From NCBI GenBank assembly GCA_030378015.1, contig JAUCGG010000001.1, positions 1 to 49,644 of the forward strand: a stretch of DNA of 49,644 nt, written 5' to 3'. The position numbers were made by a program, and so were the translations under genes. Every line of letters begins with the position of its first letter. Within the stretch, counting starts at the first letter, position 1. The notes under the pieces were generated by a model that saw only the letters and a list, made by a program, of their open reading frames with translations, ran no database searches and had not been told where the DNA came from. Positions 24,879 through 33,827 of this stretch are shown here, piece after piece. The DNA comes from Desulfococcaceae bacterium HSG8 (GTDB lineage: Bacteria; Desulfobacterota; Desulfobacteria; Desulfobacterales; 4be13).

Positions 24879-25472
24879 CTAACCAAAATGAATGTTCCGC
24901 ATGTACATCGGATCTATATCTTTATATCTGTCTGTTTTGATGGATTCTTTTATCTTATCAAAGATTTTTTCCTTCACAGAAATCTGATGGGCCAAGTCTT
25001 CCATTTCAGAGGTTGTGATAGTATTAGCGTCATGAAAGCCGTACCCTTCTTCCTTTTCAAGTTTTCCTTCTTTTATAAGGGATTCTATGGCCTGATACTG
25101 AATGTCTTCTTTCTCCGCTTCTAATTTAAACTGGTCATGTTTTACTTCCAGTTCGATGATTTCATCCCAAAGTTCCTGCATCACCTTTAATGCCAGGTAA
25201 TCCCTGCTTTCTTCATCATTCTGGGGAGAAAGATAATGATACTGCCCTTCTTCCGCGGCACAATCCAGCCATAGGACCTCTTGGGAACGCGCTGTTTCCC
25301 TGAACTTCATTAATAAGCCCTGGGCCCTCTCTGTCGGAAGATGAGCAAGTGTCATACAGATATCTTCCAATTCGGCAACTGATGCAGAAGGAGAAAAGAG
25401 CTTTTCCTCAAATTCCTGGTAATCCTTTTCCGTATAATCATCCGGATTCTGAATATCCTTATGTCCTGTCAT
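24879..25472 (-). CDS. Hypothetical helical protein
   Basis: A protein of about 197 aa that I do not recognise. It is strongly charged and helical, without cysteines that suggest a cofactor site, signal peptide or membrane segment. Its middle part (about 70-110) contains HLPTERAQGLLMKFRETAR and WLDCAAEEGQYHY, and the C-terminal half is a likely coiled coil (KHDQFKLEAEKEDIQYQA). The coding potential is good. The start is uncertain: ATG 25472 and ATG 25496 are both in frame, and the frame is open to 25568. It may pair with the DUF29 gene downstream on the same strand, 150 bp away. Confidence 0.55.
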   Translation of the reverse strand: MTGHKDIQNPDDYTEKDYQEFEEKLFSPSASVAELEDICMTLAHLPTERAQGLLMKFRETARSQEVLWLDCAAEEGQYHYLSPQNDEESRDYLALKVMQELWDEIIELEVKHDQFKLEAEKEDIQYQAIESLIKEGKLEKEEGYGFHDANTITTSEMEDLAHQISVKEKIFDKIKESIKTDRYKDIDPMYMRNIHFG

Positions 25473-25689
25473 GGTTTCTTTGTTTCTTCCTTTCATCTGC
25501 TTCAAAGATTGGCAGTTTACATTTTTCAAAAATGATATTTTTTTGTAAGACCTTGTTTGTATTCCCAAATATGATTTTTGAGAAAACGGAAAGTCTCAGC
25601 TATTTTTATGCTGTTATGAAAGATATCCAAAAACTCTGAATATAATACCTGTTTTCGGTATCCGCAACCTTCTCAGCGTTCTTTAATAA

Positions 25690-25880
25690 TGATAAATTCG
25701 GTTTCACTTGGGCGCATTCCCAAAAAGTAGGAAATTCTCGTTCCCGGGCTTCCGCCTGGGAATGCGTTTGCAGAGGCTCTGCCTCGCATTTCACTTTGAA
25801 ACCGGTGAGTTAAACGGAATGCCTTGCAAGGCAGAGCCTTGCAGAATGCATTCCCGGGCAGAGCCTGGGAACGAGTAACA
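25690..25880. repeat. Palindromic element with CGTTCCCGGGC ends
   Basis: CTCGTTCCCGGGCT at about 25737 and its counterpart AGCCTGGGAACGAG at about 25864-25877 bound a structure with inner arms GAATGCGTTTGCAGAGGCTC and CAAGGCAGAGCCTTGCAGAA. No coding sequence is convincing here; the short open frame through it is translated repeat. Confidence 0.65.
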
Positions 25881-25949
25881 TATTGAATTTTATGATCTGT
25901 ACATTTAACCTATTTTTTGGGAATGCTCCCGTTTCACTTTTATTTGGCA

Positions 25950-26075
25950 TAAGGTGATTTCCAATAAAAAACATACCGGATCAAAGTTTGCAGTTCCGCC
26001 TTCAGGCGGCATAACACCGCCTGAAGGCGGAACTACAAACCGCACTTGGTATATTCTTTTCCGGAAATCACCTAA
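25950..26075. mobile_element. MITE-like element with AGGTGATTTCC ends and a perfect central hairpin
   Basis: The outer arms AAGGTGATTTCC... and ...GGAAATCACCTA are inverted over about 28 bp. In the centre GTTCCGCCTTCAGGCGG and CCGCCTGAAGGCGGAAC form a perfect 17-bp stem with a seven-base loop. Single ends of the same family occur at 2179-2206 and 24864-24882. No open frame is large enough for a transposase. Confidence 0.75.
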
Positions 26076-26269
26076 GTACCCGGGCAAAAGTTTTCCGGGA
26101 TTTTTTTCTCGCAAAGGCGCAGAGGCGCAAAGCTGGGTACAGAAAAATTTATTGAATCAGACCCATAACGATTTTTTATTTTTATATTTTTAACATCTTG
26201 AAATTTTAAAGAAATGCACTATACTGCCATCTTCTGATAATGTCAACCGCTTTTATTTTACTGTAAAAA

Positions 26270-26440
26270 TATGGTGTTTGGTAAAGAAACACAAAGAACC
26301 TTCGTGAGACCTTCGCGCCTTTGTGCCTTCGTGGCATTAAGCAACGAAACAGGAAATAAGATACTTATTATTAACGCCACAAAGACACGAAGCCACAAAG
26401 AAACACAAAGAACCTTCGCGCCTTCGTGGCATTATAATTA
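26270..26440. repeat. Two copies of the GCCACAAAG / CTTCGTGGC element
   Basis: The copy at 26374-26436 has ends CGCCACAAAGACACGAAG and CTTCGCGCCTTCGTGGC and matches 20386-20450. A diverged half copy (AAAGAAACACAAAGAACCTT then CGTGGCATTAA) precedes it at about 26283-26341. The wider region 25473-26495 contains no gene that I can support. Confidence 0.7.
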
Positions 26441-26495
26441 TAAGCTGCACATCGCGTTAAACAGCAGATACTTTCATATAAAATCAGATACTACC

Positions 26496-27685
26496 TCAGT
26501 TCTGTCCGATAAACGCTCCCGCCGTTGGTCCCACATACAGATAATCACCCGAAGCATCAAGCTGGATATTGACCGTATCCTTATTATCCAGACCAGTATT
26601 GACCGGCGTCCATGTATCAGCCCCGTCTGCTGACATATATATACCCTTGTTGAAAATCGAAAGGAACAGATTATCCGTGATGATCGGATCAATAACAAAG
26701 GTATAATATCCGCCCTTATCTACAATGGCCTCATTCGTTTGCAGGCTGGGGATGGCAAAATTCTTTTCACACCATGTTTTTCCCCTGTCCGTTGACTTGA
26801 ACATGCCCCCGGCACAGCACTTGCATAAAGGACATCGGAATCTTCGGGGTCAACCCTGACTTCCAGACTCAGCACTTTGACATAAGGCCCGCTGGTCCAG
26901 GCCGTGCTGCTGATATCCTTCTGATACACCCCTCCGCCATGTGTGCCCACATAGATTTTGTTTCCCGATACTTCTATCGTTGCGGTTTCTTTGAACGGCA
27001 CATTCATCGCTTCCCAGGTGGTTTCATCTGACGACACATAAGCGTCGTTATTTGTTGCAATATAGATTGTCCCGTCTTTGAATGCCGCCTGTTTGACAGG
27101 GGTTGATTTCAGTTCCTCGGGCAACAGATTGTTCCATGTATCCCCGCCGTCAGATGATTTGTAAAGCCCGCATTCTCCTTCGATCTGGGACAGATCCCCG
27201 AGCAGGTATTCCGGCATCTCCGTGCAGTCTGTTGCAGCATACAGCGCGCCGTTATTGAATTCAAGGTCAAATACCCCGACCCTGGGAAATAACGAAACCT
27301 CCTGCCATGAATCCCCGTTATCCGTTGATTTGTAAACCCCGTAAATGTGGGTGGCAGCATAGATGGTTCCTGAATCCGAAGGATCAACAGCCACATCCAG
27401 AACGGCCTGGGGAGTTCGTTAGTAATTGTTTCCCATATACCTTCATTATGCCGGAACAAATCCCCCAGTACCTGTACGCCTGATCCGGCTTTCCACGCGG
27501 AAACATAATATATTTCAGGGTTATCCGGGTCAAATGTCAGCGAATTCAGCCTGAAATAAGCCTGTAATTCAGGCGAGGGTTCCCAGTGCATCCGCTAGCT
27601 GAGGCCGCCGTCATCGGATCGGATAAGCCTCTGATTCGCCCTGCTGATAGCCATAAGAGTATCCGGGTTCGAGGGATGAACTGCT
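26496..27685 (-). pseudogene. Decayed BNR/Asp-box (sialidase-like propeller) protein
   Basis: Reading the minus strand, Asp-box repeats run through the segment: RSDDGGLS, YKSTDNGDSWQEV, YKSSDGGDTWNN, FKSTDRGKTW and MSADGADTW. Such repeats form beta-propellers in secreted glycosidases and photosystem-assembly-like proteins. Three lesions are visible: a TAG at about 27593 replaces the Trp expected after SDDGGLS, a base is missing in a C-run at about 27410, and another in a G-run near 26808. The 5' end is cut off by the repeat array at 27686. The last 102 codons remain open to 26496. Sequencing error in the two homopolymer runs is an alternative for the frameshifts but not for the stop or truncation. 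Confidence 0.75.
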
Positions 27686-28462
27686 ATGGCAGGGCCTTTT
27701 CTGGCCAACAGGGCCCTTTCCGCTCGGTTCGGATTGACAAATCCGAACCCACACATGCGGGGGATTTGCCAATCCCCCGCGAGCAACGGGGAAGCAACGG
27801 GGCATCTCTGCCCGGCCAGCAGGGCCTTTTCTGGCCAACAGGGCCCTTTCCGCTCGGTTCGGATTGACAAATCCGAACCCCGCACATGCGGGGATTTGTC
27901 AATCCCCCGCGAGCAACGGGGCATCTCTCCCCAGCAGGGCCCCTCTCTGCTCGGTTCGGATTGGCAATCCGAACCCGCACAGGCGGGGGATTTGCCAATC
28001 CCCCGCGAGCAACGGGGGAGCAACGGGGCATCTCTGCCCCGGTCAGGACCCTTTCCGGCCAACAGGGCCCTTTCCGCTCGGTTCGGATTGACAAATCCGA
28101 ACCCCGAACAGGCGGGGATTTGGCAATCCCCCGCGAGCAACGGGGAAGCAACGGGGCATCTCTGCCCGGCCAGCAGGGCCTTTTCTGGCCAACAGGGCCC
28201 TTTCCGCTCGGTTCGGATTGACAAATCCGAACCCCGCGCATGCGGGGATTTGTCAATCCCCCGCGAGCAACGGGGCATCTCTCCCCAGCAGGGCCCCTCT
28301 CTGCTCGGTTCGGATTGGCAATCCGAACCCGCACAGGCGGGGGATTTGCCAATCCCCCGCGAGCAACGGGGCATCTCTGTTCCGGCCAGCAGGCCCTTTC
28401 CGCTCGGTTCGGATTGGCAAATCCGAACCCGCACATGCGGGGGGATTTGCCAATCCCCCGTG
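27686..28462. repeat. Higher-order array of seven GGTTCGGATTG hairpin units
   Basis: Seven units contain CTCGGTTCGGATTG, at about 27722, 27852, 27949, 28076, 28206, 28302 and 28402. Each unit combines a palindrome GGATTGACAAATCC or GGATTGGCAATCC, a variable CCGCACATGCGG-like hairpin, GGGATTTGTCAATCCCCCGC and GAGCAACGGGGCATCTCT. The spacings (130, 98, 127, 130, 96 and 100) show a three-unit block of about 354 bp present twice in tandem plus a seventh unit. The long open frames across it on both strands arise from this periodicity and are not genes. It joins the remnants of two broken genes. Confidence 0.85.
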
Positions 28463-29280
28463 CTCACGGATCAGTTCTTTTGCCTTACCGGTCAGACCGT
28501 TATGCGCGAATATCCAGAGGCGGAGGGTTTTCAGATCGTCTCCCTTTCTTTCTCTCAGGATTTCCGCCTGCCGGAGCAGATGTCTCACCGCATCCGGGCC
28601 CACCGGACGGTTCCGCCATTTGCTCTCTGCCATCCAAACCTCTCTTCCCGCGGCTCCGTAAATGTCTGTTTCCATTTTCCTGCCTGCCCCCGGTCTGTGG
28701 CGCTGGTCAATATAGGAAAAACGGTCAGGCATGACAATGTCCCTGTCACTGTGAAAATATTTGCCCGGAAGTGTTTTTCCCTGGCTGTTCCAAAGGATCC
28801 GGATCATATAAACTTCCGCAAGATATCCCTTGTATTCGTGAAATTTTCTCTGTACCCTTTCAAATCTGATGCGGACTTCGTCTCTGACCTCCTGATGATC
28901 CTGCCTTTCGATTTCGATTTTCCCCCACACTTTCAGAAACTCGTTGAGAATCGGATCATTTACTTTGCCGAACCAGTTTCCGAAGGATTTGTATTCGAGA
29001 AGATCGCCCCGGGCAAGTTTTATCAGAACTTCTCTGACCTCACAAGCGCGGCCGGGTCCCTGTGATCCTGCTCGAAAAAAAGGCGGTTCACCACCCGTTT
29101 GAATATCTCTGTCTTGCCCATCCGACGCTGCCCGAGCAGCGCGGTGGAAAAGGTTCTCCGCCGTATGGCATTCAGAGCCGCATTATAAAAATAGTCAATG
29201 AATTCTTCCCTGTCCGTATAAACTTCTTCGGGGACAAAGGGTTCGATTGGTTCGATTGCCCAGCTTCTTGTCTGTTCCAT
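28463..29280 (-). pseudogene. Internally deleted AAA-type ATPase with nuclease-like C-terminal domain
   Basis: The 5' part (29280 to about 29040) encodes MEQTRSWAIEPIEPFV and the Walker A segment ALLGQRRMGKTEIF. It loses frame after FFEQDHRDP. Another frame takes up the C-terminal part of the same kind of protein: ARGDLLEYKSFGNWFGKVN, then FERVQRKFHEYKGYLAEVYM, with METDIYG and VWMAESKWRNRPVG as a PD-(D/E)XK-like core. The Walker B and sensor regions are missing, so about 200 residues are gone. The 3' end runs into the repeat array after LIREHG. The arrangement matches archaeal-type DEXX-box ATPases with a C-terminal nuclease fold. GAGGTAAAAATC precedes the ATG. A second remnant of its 5' end is at 41821-41900. 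Confidence 0.75.
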
Positions 29281-29310
29281 GATTTTTACCTCGTTTCAAG
29301 TTTCCGGTTT

Positions 29311-32300
29311 CTATTTCATAACCACCTGCATGCCCGGTTTGAGGCTTTCAGACGTATCCAGAATTTGGGCATAGGAGACTCTGGGTCTGATTTTTTCTAT
29401 GCGCGCCGTACCGAATTCCTCCGCATCCGATCCCAGTTCTTCTCCTGTATCGGGATCACGCAACGGCTCTCCTTGTTCAAACAGGATCATATGCATCCCT
29501 CTCCTGATCCCGTCCTTTTTCCCTATATTCACGATAATCTGCTTTTCCTTTACCTTTACAATCTTCCCCTCGGCAAACGGAACCGCATCGCAGAGCTTTA
29601 TCGCCAGCCCGTGACACAACTGCCGGATAAGCTCCGCATCCTCGCCTTCTCCGTAAACATCCTCCTCTGTCAGCACCGTCAGGGTATCTGTCTCCAGCAT
29701 ACGGGCATATATCTGCAAAGAATTCTTTTTTTCAATAACCTTCCCGGTAATCACAAAATCTGCGTCCAGCTTCCGGGCTATCTGTATTGCTCTGTTTTTA
29801 GCCGTATCATCGGAGTTATCTTTCTGATCATCAGCCATCAGTCCTCCGAGGTCTTTCATATCGAACCTGCCCTTGTCGATGAGATGTCCGAGAAGAATGT
29901 CCTCTGTTTCCGTGTGCTCCTTCCCTTTCAGTTCAAAGGGGCACAGGATAACCGACATCCTGGAGCCGAGTTCATATACTTTCGGAATTTTTCTGAAAAT
30001 CAGGACTTCTTTTTCGATACGATTTCCCACCTGATCAGAGCATTCGAATATGAAACGATTTTCTCCCTCCCGAAGCCTTGACAGATGGTTGAAATAGACA
30101 TTTTTCCCGGGACACTTCAGGATTTTCTGTCCATTGACGGTGAGCCTCTGAATACCGCTGTCGTCCCGGGCACTGCCTTCCAGCCAGATACTGTCCAAAA
30201 ATACTGTCCGACCTTTTTCCCAACGTCTTAATTCGAGGACCGGAGGTGTGCTGTCCGGGAGGATATCGTTCGCAGAAGGAAGACCTGCACGCCTGACCCC
30301 GGAATCACCGGATGACTTTGAAGAAACGGTTTTCTTTTTCGCATCCCCGGATTTGCCAGATTTCAGGATCAGTATGAACTGTCCATCCTCATCCATAGGA
30401 GTTTTCAGGCGTCCTGTATTGGGGCGTTGTCCTCCTTTTTCAGATACAGGCTTCCAGACTTTTGTGAGAAGCAGATTTTCAAGGTCAATTATATCGCAGG
30501 TGTTTTCCTTCAGTGCTCTCAGGAAGTAATATGCAAAAAGACTGTGATTGTCCCTTCCGCTGTCAGCAACCGGTTCCATACCGCCGGAAGTGAAAATCTG
30601 CCTGGATTTTTTTCGTGCCAGTTCCAGCAGTCTTTCCTGGTAATTCCGATCTGAAAAGGACAGAGAGGAGGAGCCCCCGCGCAGGAGATTCGCGCTGTAG
30701 CAGGAATCAGCGACCACCGCAATATTCTTCCCCCTGACTTTTTCAGAGGTGAGGATACTTTTTATCACGGAATTTGTAATCCAGGTTGTGGGATCTCCGA
30801 GCTTTCCTTCCACAGGAATCCAGTATCCGTCACTGGTGAGGTCATCTAATCGTCCATGCCCTGCAAAATAAATCAGCAGGTTGTCATTCTGAGTCAGACC
30901 AGCAGCCAACCTCCTGATATCTCTTATCAGGTTCACTCTTGTTGCGTCTTTATCTGTTCTGAGGATAACATTTTTTTCCGGAAATTCATAGCGTTTTGTT
31001 AATACATTCTTCAATTCCGCGGCATCATTTACAGCGGTATTCAGAACAGGCCATTCGGTATAGGCATTAATCCCCGCAATCAGGGCGTAGTTTTTTCCTG
31101 ATCTTCTGTAATGTTTTATCCTTGCCTTTAATGGCAGAAGTGAAGCTTTCATTGCATAGTAATCTGATCGGAGATAAGAGACATTTCGTAAATTCCTCCC
31201 CCCTTTCGCAAAGGGGGGCCGGGGGGGATTTCTGCCGCAACTATTTTTTTTAGCATCAAAAATCCCCCCGGCCCCCTTTACGAAAGGGGGGGAAGAATGG
31301 AGAAATGAATCAAGAGATGCAAGAAGCATTTTTCCGGACTCGGAAAAACCGGTTTTTTGTACGGAAGGAGATATTTCGGCCCTGGTCTGATTTCCTGCCT
31401 GATCTTCAGCAATTACTACCACCTTTTTCTGCCCGGCTGGAAAGATAACGGTATGATTCAGCGATATCTGCGGCACAGGGGATTCTAATATTCCCAAGCC
31501 ATTCACGCGAACTTCTTTTATGCCCGAATCGTCATAGGCATATCCCCTGAGAATGTAATGATCTTCCGAATCATTCGCCGGTGTGAAACTATCTATATTT
31601 AGGATTGGCCCGGCGCGGTCACACAGGACTTTTCTCACGGTTTCGCTTGTCTTACCTGTCAGATCAGCAGCTTCCACAACAATGGTATTCTCTCCTGTTG
31701 TAAGCGGTACTTCCGTTTCAAACGGGATTTGCGGAGTTGCAAGATCAATTCGGATGGGATTTCCGTTGACACGTATTTCCTTTACGAATGTATCGTCTTT
31801 TACCACACCCCTGACTTTAATGGAAAAATGACCGGAAAGAGTTTTATCTCCCGGCGATTCAATTGAAATCTCAGGCAGGCCCTTATCCGAGTTTTCCTGT
31901 TCGATCCGGGCCTTGCGGGTTTTGTCCAGGTAGTATTCCGCTTTGGCAGATTTTTCCTTTGAAAGCGATATCTCCAGTTCCCGGATTGCTTCTGTATAAC
32001 GGTTTTGATGAAAAAGCGTTACACCCAGTTCCCGATGGGGAAAGTAATCCATAAAGTGCATTCCGTAAGTCCGCTCCCGTCGGCGGTCTCCATCCCACTG
32101 GGAAAGAGCTTCCCTGAAGTCCGCTTCAGCTTCACGCCAGAATCTGCCCCCTGAGAAAGATGTCCCCCGCTCATAATAATTCCACCATCGGTGTCGGAAG
32201 GCTCCTTTGGTGACGCCGTATATTTTGCCGTCTTTTTCTATAGCGACGCGGTGTTCCGAGCCGGTCTGGCATCCGGAAAAACAGGATGTCAGTGCAATAA

Positions 32301-32340
32301 AAAAGATAATGATAACAAAATAGTTGGATTTATAAGGCAT
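29311..32340 (-). CDS. Caspase-family (peptidase C14) outer lipoprotein
   Basis: A protein of 1009 aa. A hydrophobic signal with lipobox LTSC (residues 17-20) marks a lipoprotein. A TPR-like segment (about 60-140), two Ig-like/bacterial surface repeats, the caspase domain (about 405-600) and a C-terminal FlgT/CsgG-like part with ADFVITGKVIEKKN follow. The caspase domain has YALIAGINAYTEWP, the catalytic His in LLIYFAGHGRLDD (about 495) and the catalytic Cys in VVADSCYSANLLRG (about 545), so it is probably active. Around residues 345-390 the coding sequence includes a palindromic repeat element translated in frame. AAGGA lies upstream of the ATG at 32340. It follows the FadL-like gene by 155 bp on the same strand. 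Confidence 0.85.
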   Translation of the reverse strand: MPYKSNYFVIIIFFIALTSCFSGCQTGSEHRVAIEKDGKIYGVTKGAFRHRWWNYYERGTSFSGGRFWREAEADFREALSQWDGDRRRERTYGMHFMDYFPHRELGVTLFHQNRYTEAIRELEISLSKEKSAKAEYYLDKTRKARIEQENSDKGLPEISIESPGDKTLSGHFSIKVRGVVKDDTFVKEIRVNGNPIRIDLATPQIPFETEVPLTTGENTIVVEAADLTGKTSETVRKVLCDRAGPILNIDSFTPANDSEDHYILRGYAYDDSGIKEVRVNGLGILESPVPQISLNHTVIFPAGQKKVVVIAEDQAGNQTRAEISPSVQKTGFSESGKMLLASLDSFLHSSPPFVKGAGGIFDAKKNSCGRNPPRPPFAKGGRNLRNVSYLRSDYYAMKASLLPLKARIKHYRRSGKNYALIAGINAYTEWPVLNTAVNDAAELKNVLTKRYEFPEKNVILRTDKDATRVNLIRDIRRLAAGLTQNDNLLIYFAGHGRLDDLTSDGYWIPVEGKLGDPTTWITNSVIKSILTSEKVRGKNIAVVADSCYSANLLRGGSSSLSFSDRNYQERLLELARKKSRQIFTSGGMEPVADSGRDNHSLFAYYFLRALKENTCDIIDLENLLLTKVWKPVSEKGGQRPNTGRLKTPMDEDGQFILILKSGKSGDAKKKTVSSKSSGDSGVRRAGLPSANDILPDSTPPVLELRRWEKGRTVFLDSIWLEGSARDDSGIQRLTVNGQKILKCPGKNVYFNHLSRLREGENRFIFECSDQVGNRIEKEVLIFRKIPKVYELGSRMSVILCPFELKGKEHTETEDILLGHLIDKGRFDMKDLGGLMADDQKDNSDDTAKNRAIQIARKLDADFVITGKVIEKKNSLQIYARMLETDTLTVLTEEDVYGEGEDAELIRQLCHGLAIKLCDAVPFAEGKIVKVKEKQIIVNIGKKDGIRRGMHMILFEQGEPLRDPDTGEELGSDAEEFGTARIEKIRPRVSYAQILDTSESLKPGMQVVMK
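31190..31300. repeat. C/G-run palindromic element inside the caspase gene
   Basis: A copy of the element seen at 1-470 and 16946-17090 lies within the lipoprotein gene, with hairpins CCCCCCTTTCGCAAAGGGGGG and CCCCCCTTTACGAAAGGGGGG. It adds about 40 codons without breaking the frame. The encoded peptide (SSPPFVKGAGGIF...CGRNPPRPPFAKGG) is almost the same as the translation of the intergenic copies, so this is insertion rather than chance similarity. Confidence 0.85.
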
Positions 32341-32480
32341 TTCGGATTCCTTTTTGCTGTTATATCTGATTATAACGGGGGGCTCCGATCCTCCGGCTCA
32401 GTCATCGAAAGCCCCCCGAGGCTGCCGTGAGCCGGGTTTACCCGGGTTTGAAAAATTCAGCCCGGAGATTCATCTCCGGG
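32341..32480 (-). promoter_or_regulatory. Structured leader between porin and caspase lipoprotein
   Basis: On the minus strand a stem CCGGCTCA / TGAGCCGG (32435-32428 with 32400-32393) encloses an inner AGCC / GGCT helix. Upstream of it a perfect hairpin CCCGGAGAT / ATCTCCGGG lies at 32461-32480, and close to the ATG a weaker GTTATA / TATAAC hairpin. The hairpin at 32461 follows the porin stop by 15 bases and may be a weak terminator or processing site; it lacks a good T-run. The 43-base structure resembles a regulatory leader but fits no riboswitch class I can name. Confidence 0.4.
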
Positions 32481-32495
32481 GTTTTCGTAGCCCCT

Positions 32496-33815
32496 TCAGA
32501 AATGAACGATAACAGATGAATAGAACATGTGTTCTTCCATGTCCTGGGAAAACTCCCAAGACTTGAGGATGTAAGCTCCGACATTTTTTCCGAACCGGCA
32601 CTGGTAAGCGATGTCGAAAATAACCTGTTTATAGCCGATACCGGAACCGATACTGAACCCGAAATAATCATCCGGGCTTCCTTCTGCCGGGGCAGGGTCG
32701 TAAAAGATTCCGCCGCGCAGCGGAATCACGTATTTTGAAGTGATGAAGAGATATTCCGCGCCGATCCGTACCTGATGCGTCGGGTCAATGTCACCCGGAG
32801 AACCTCCGGTAACGGGCGATGTTTTATCTCCCTCGGAATTCCTGAGAACAAAGTCGTCCCATTCGGTTCTGCAGATATCAGCGGACGCCGTGAATTCACG
32901 GGAAAACCTGTAAGCCATTCCGATGCCGTAAGACATGGGCATGTCCATTGCCGCGTTTTCATGAAGCGAACGCGATTCCGGGGAATCGGAGCCGGGCTGA
33001 ATATCGTAGGATGCCTGGTCGTGATCTATATCTGCCTCAAAAGGGGTTTTAAGAACCGCACCGATGCTGAATTTTTCAGTGATTCCCCATAAAAATCCGA
33101 AATTCATGTTGAAGCCGCTGAATGAATATCGGTCGGTGCTGCGGGCTTCAAAGGAGGACAGATTGCCGCCTGCATAGGCCCCCGTTCCTTCGAGGGAGAG
33201 TTTTTGTTCCCATTCGTTTTCAGTCAGCCCGTTATCCCACAGATTCAGTGTGACGCCGAAAGAGAAGCGAGGCATAACCTGGATGCACCAGGCAATTCCG
33301 AGTGCTGAGAGACCGCCTTCCTGCCGGTAATGAATGGTCTGATTTTTGGACAGTCCCTGTGAATTTACTGCGATACGAAAATCCCATTCCCGATTGAAAT
33401 CATAGAGGTGCTGGTAATTCAATGATACGATCATATTGCGCCCCCAAAGTTCAAAAGGGCAGGCTGCGCTGAAGTAGTTGAGGCGGATTTCGGATACAGT
33501 CTGATCACCGCCCGCTCCCGGGCTGATGCCGAAAGTATTGTCTTCGATGCGGTGAAAAAAATTCCCTGCGTATGAAATTTCCGGCAGTTCCAGTTGAATA
33601 AGGCCGCCCGGATTCCAGGAAGCTGCGGTGGCGTCATCTGCAACTGCAATGAATGCTCCGCCCATTCCGAGTGCCCTGGCTCCGGAGCCGACAGGATTCG
33701 GGGATGAAGGAATTTCGATCCTTCGGATTTCAGGAAAAACTGGGTCTGCAATGATGAGAATGGCGATAAAGGCATACAGGATAAATCGCATTTGCTTGGA
33801 GAGTCCTCGAAACAT
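32496..33815 (-). CDS. OmpP1/FadL-type outer-membrane porin
   Basis: A protein of 439 aa with an N-terminal signal (about 1-28), the FadL-family opening NPVGSGARALGMGGAFIAVADDATAASWNPGGL, about fourteen alternating beta-strands and a terminal phenylalanine (VIVHF) as needed for Bam recognition. FadL proteins let hydrophobic molecules through the outer membrane by lateral diffusion. The start is the ATG at 33815, with GGGAG eight bases upstream, only 12 bases after the stop of the giant protein gene, so the two are cotranscribed. The proximity to caspase-type surface proteins suggests a shared envelope function. Confidence 0.82.
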   Translation of the reverse strand: MFRGLSKQMRFILYAFIAILIIADPVFPEIRRIEIPSSPNPVGSGARALGMGGAFIAVADDATAASWNPGGLIQLELPEISYAGNFFHRIEDNTFGISPGAGGDQTVSEIRLNYFSAACPFELWGRNMIVSLNYQHLYDFNREWDFRIAVNSQGLSKNQTIHYRQEGGLSALGIAWCIQVMPRFSFGVTLNLWDNGLTENEWEQKLSLEGTGAYAGGNLSSFEARSTDRYSFSGFNMNFGFLWGITEKFSIGAVLKTPFEADIDHDQASYDIQPGSDSPESRSLHENAAMDMPMSYGIGMAYRFSREFTASADICRTEWDDFVLRNSEGDKTSPVTGGSPGDIDPTHQVRIGAEYLFITSKYVIPLRGGIFYDPAPAEGSPDDYFGFSIGSGIGYKQVIFDIAYQCRFGKNVGAYILKSWEFSQDMEEHMFYSSVIVHF

Positions 33816-33827
33816 TTTAAGTTCTCC

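Noticed and set aside
25606-25794. Minus-strand frame of 62 codons
   Set aside because: It lies in the CGTTCCCGGGC palindromic element and reads through its arms.
27686-28462. Possible CRISPR array because of regularly spaced repeats
   Set aside because: The spacing is 96-130 bp in a higher-order pattern, the intervals are themselves repeated rather than unique, and no cas gene is present.
27686-29065. Plus-strand open frame of 459 codons and several minus-strand frames over the repeat array
   Set aside because: The periodic GC-rich units keep several frames open at once on both strands. The encoded peptides repeat the hairpins and continue antisense to the ATPase remnant.
32341-32480. Cyclic di-GMP (GEMM) riboswitch upstream of the caspase lipoprotein
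   Set aside because: The conserved GEMM core residues and the tetraloop-receptor arrangement could not be matched, so it is listed only as an unnamed structured leader.
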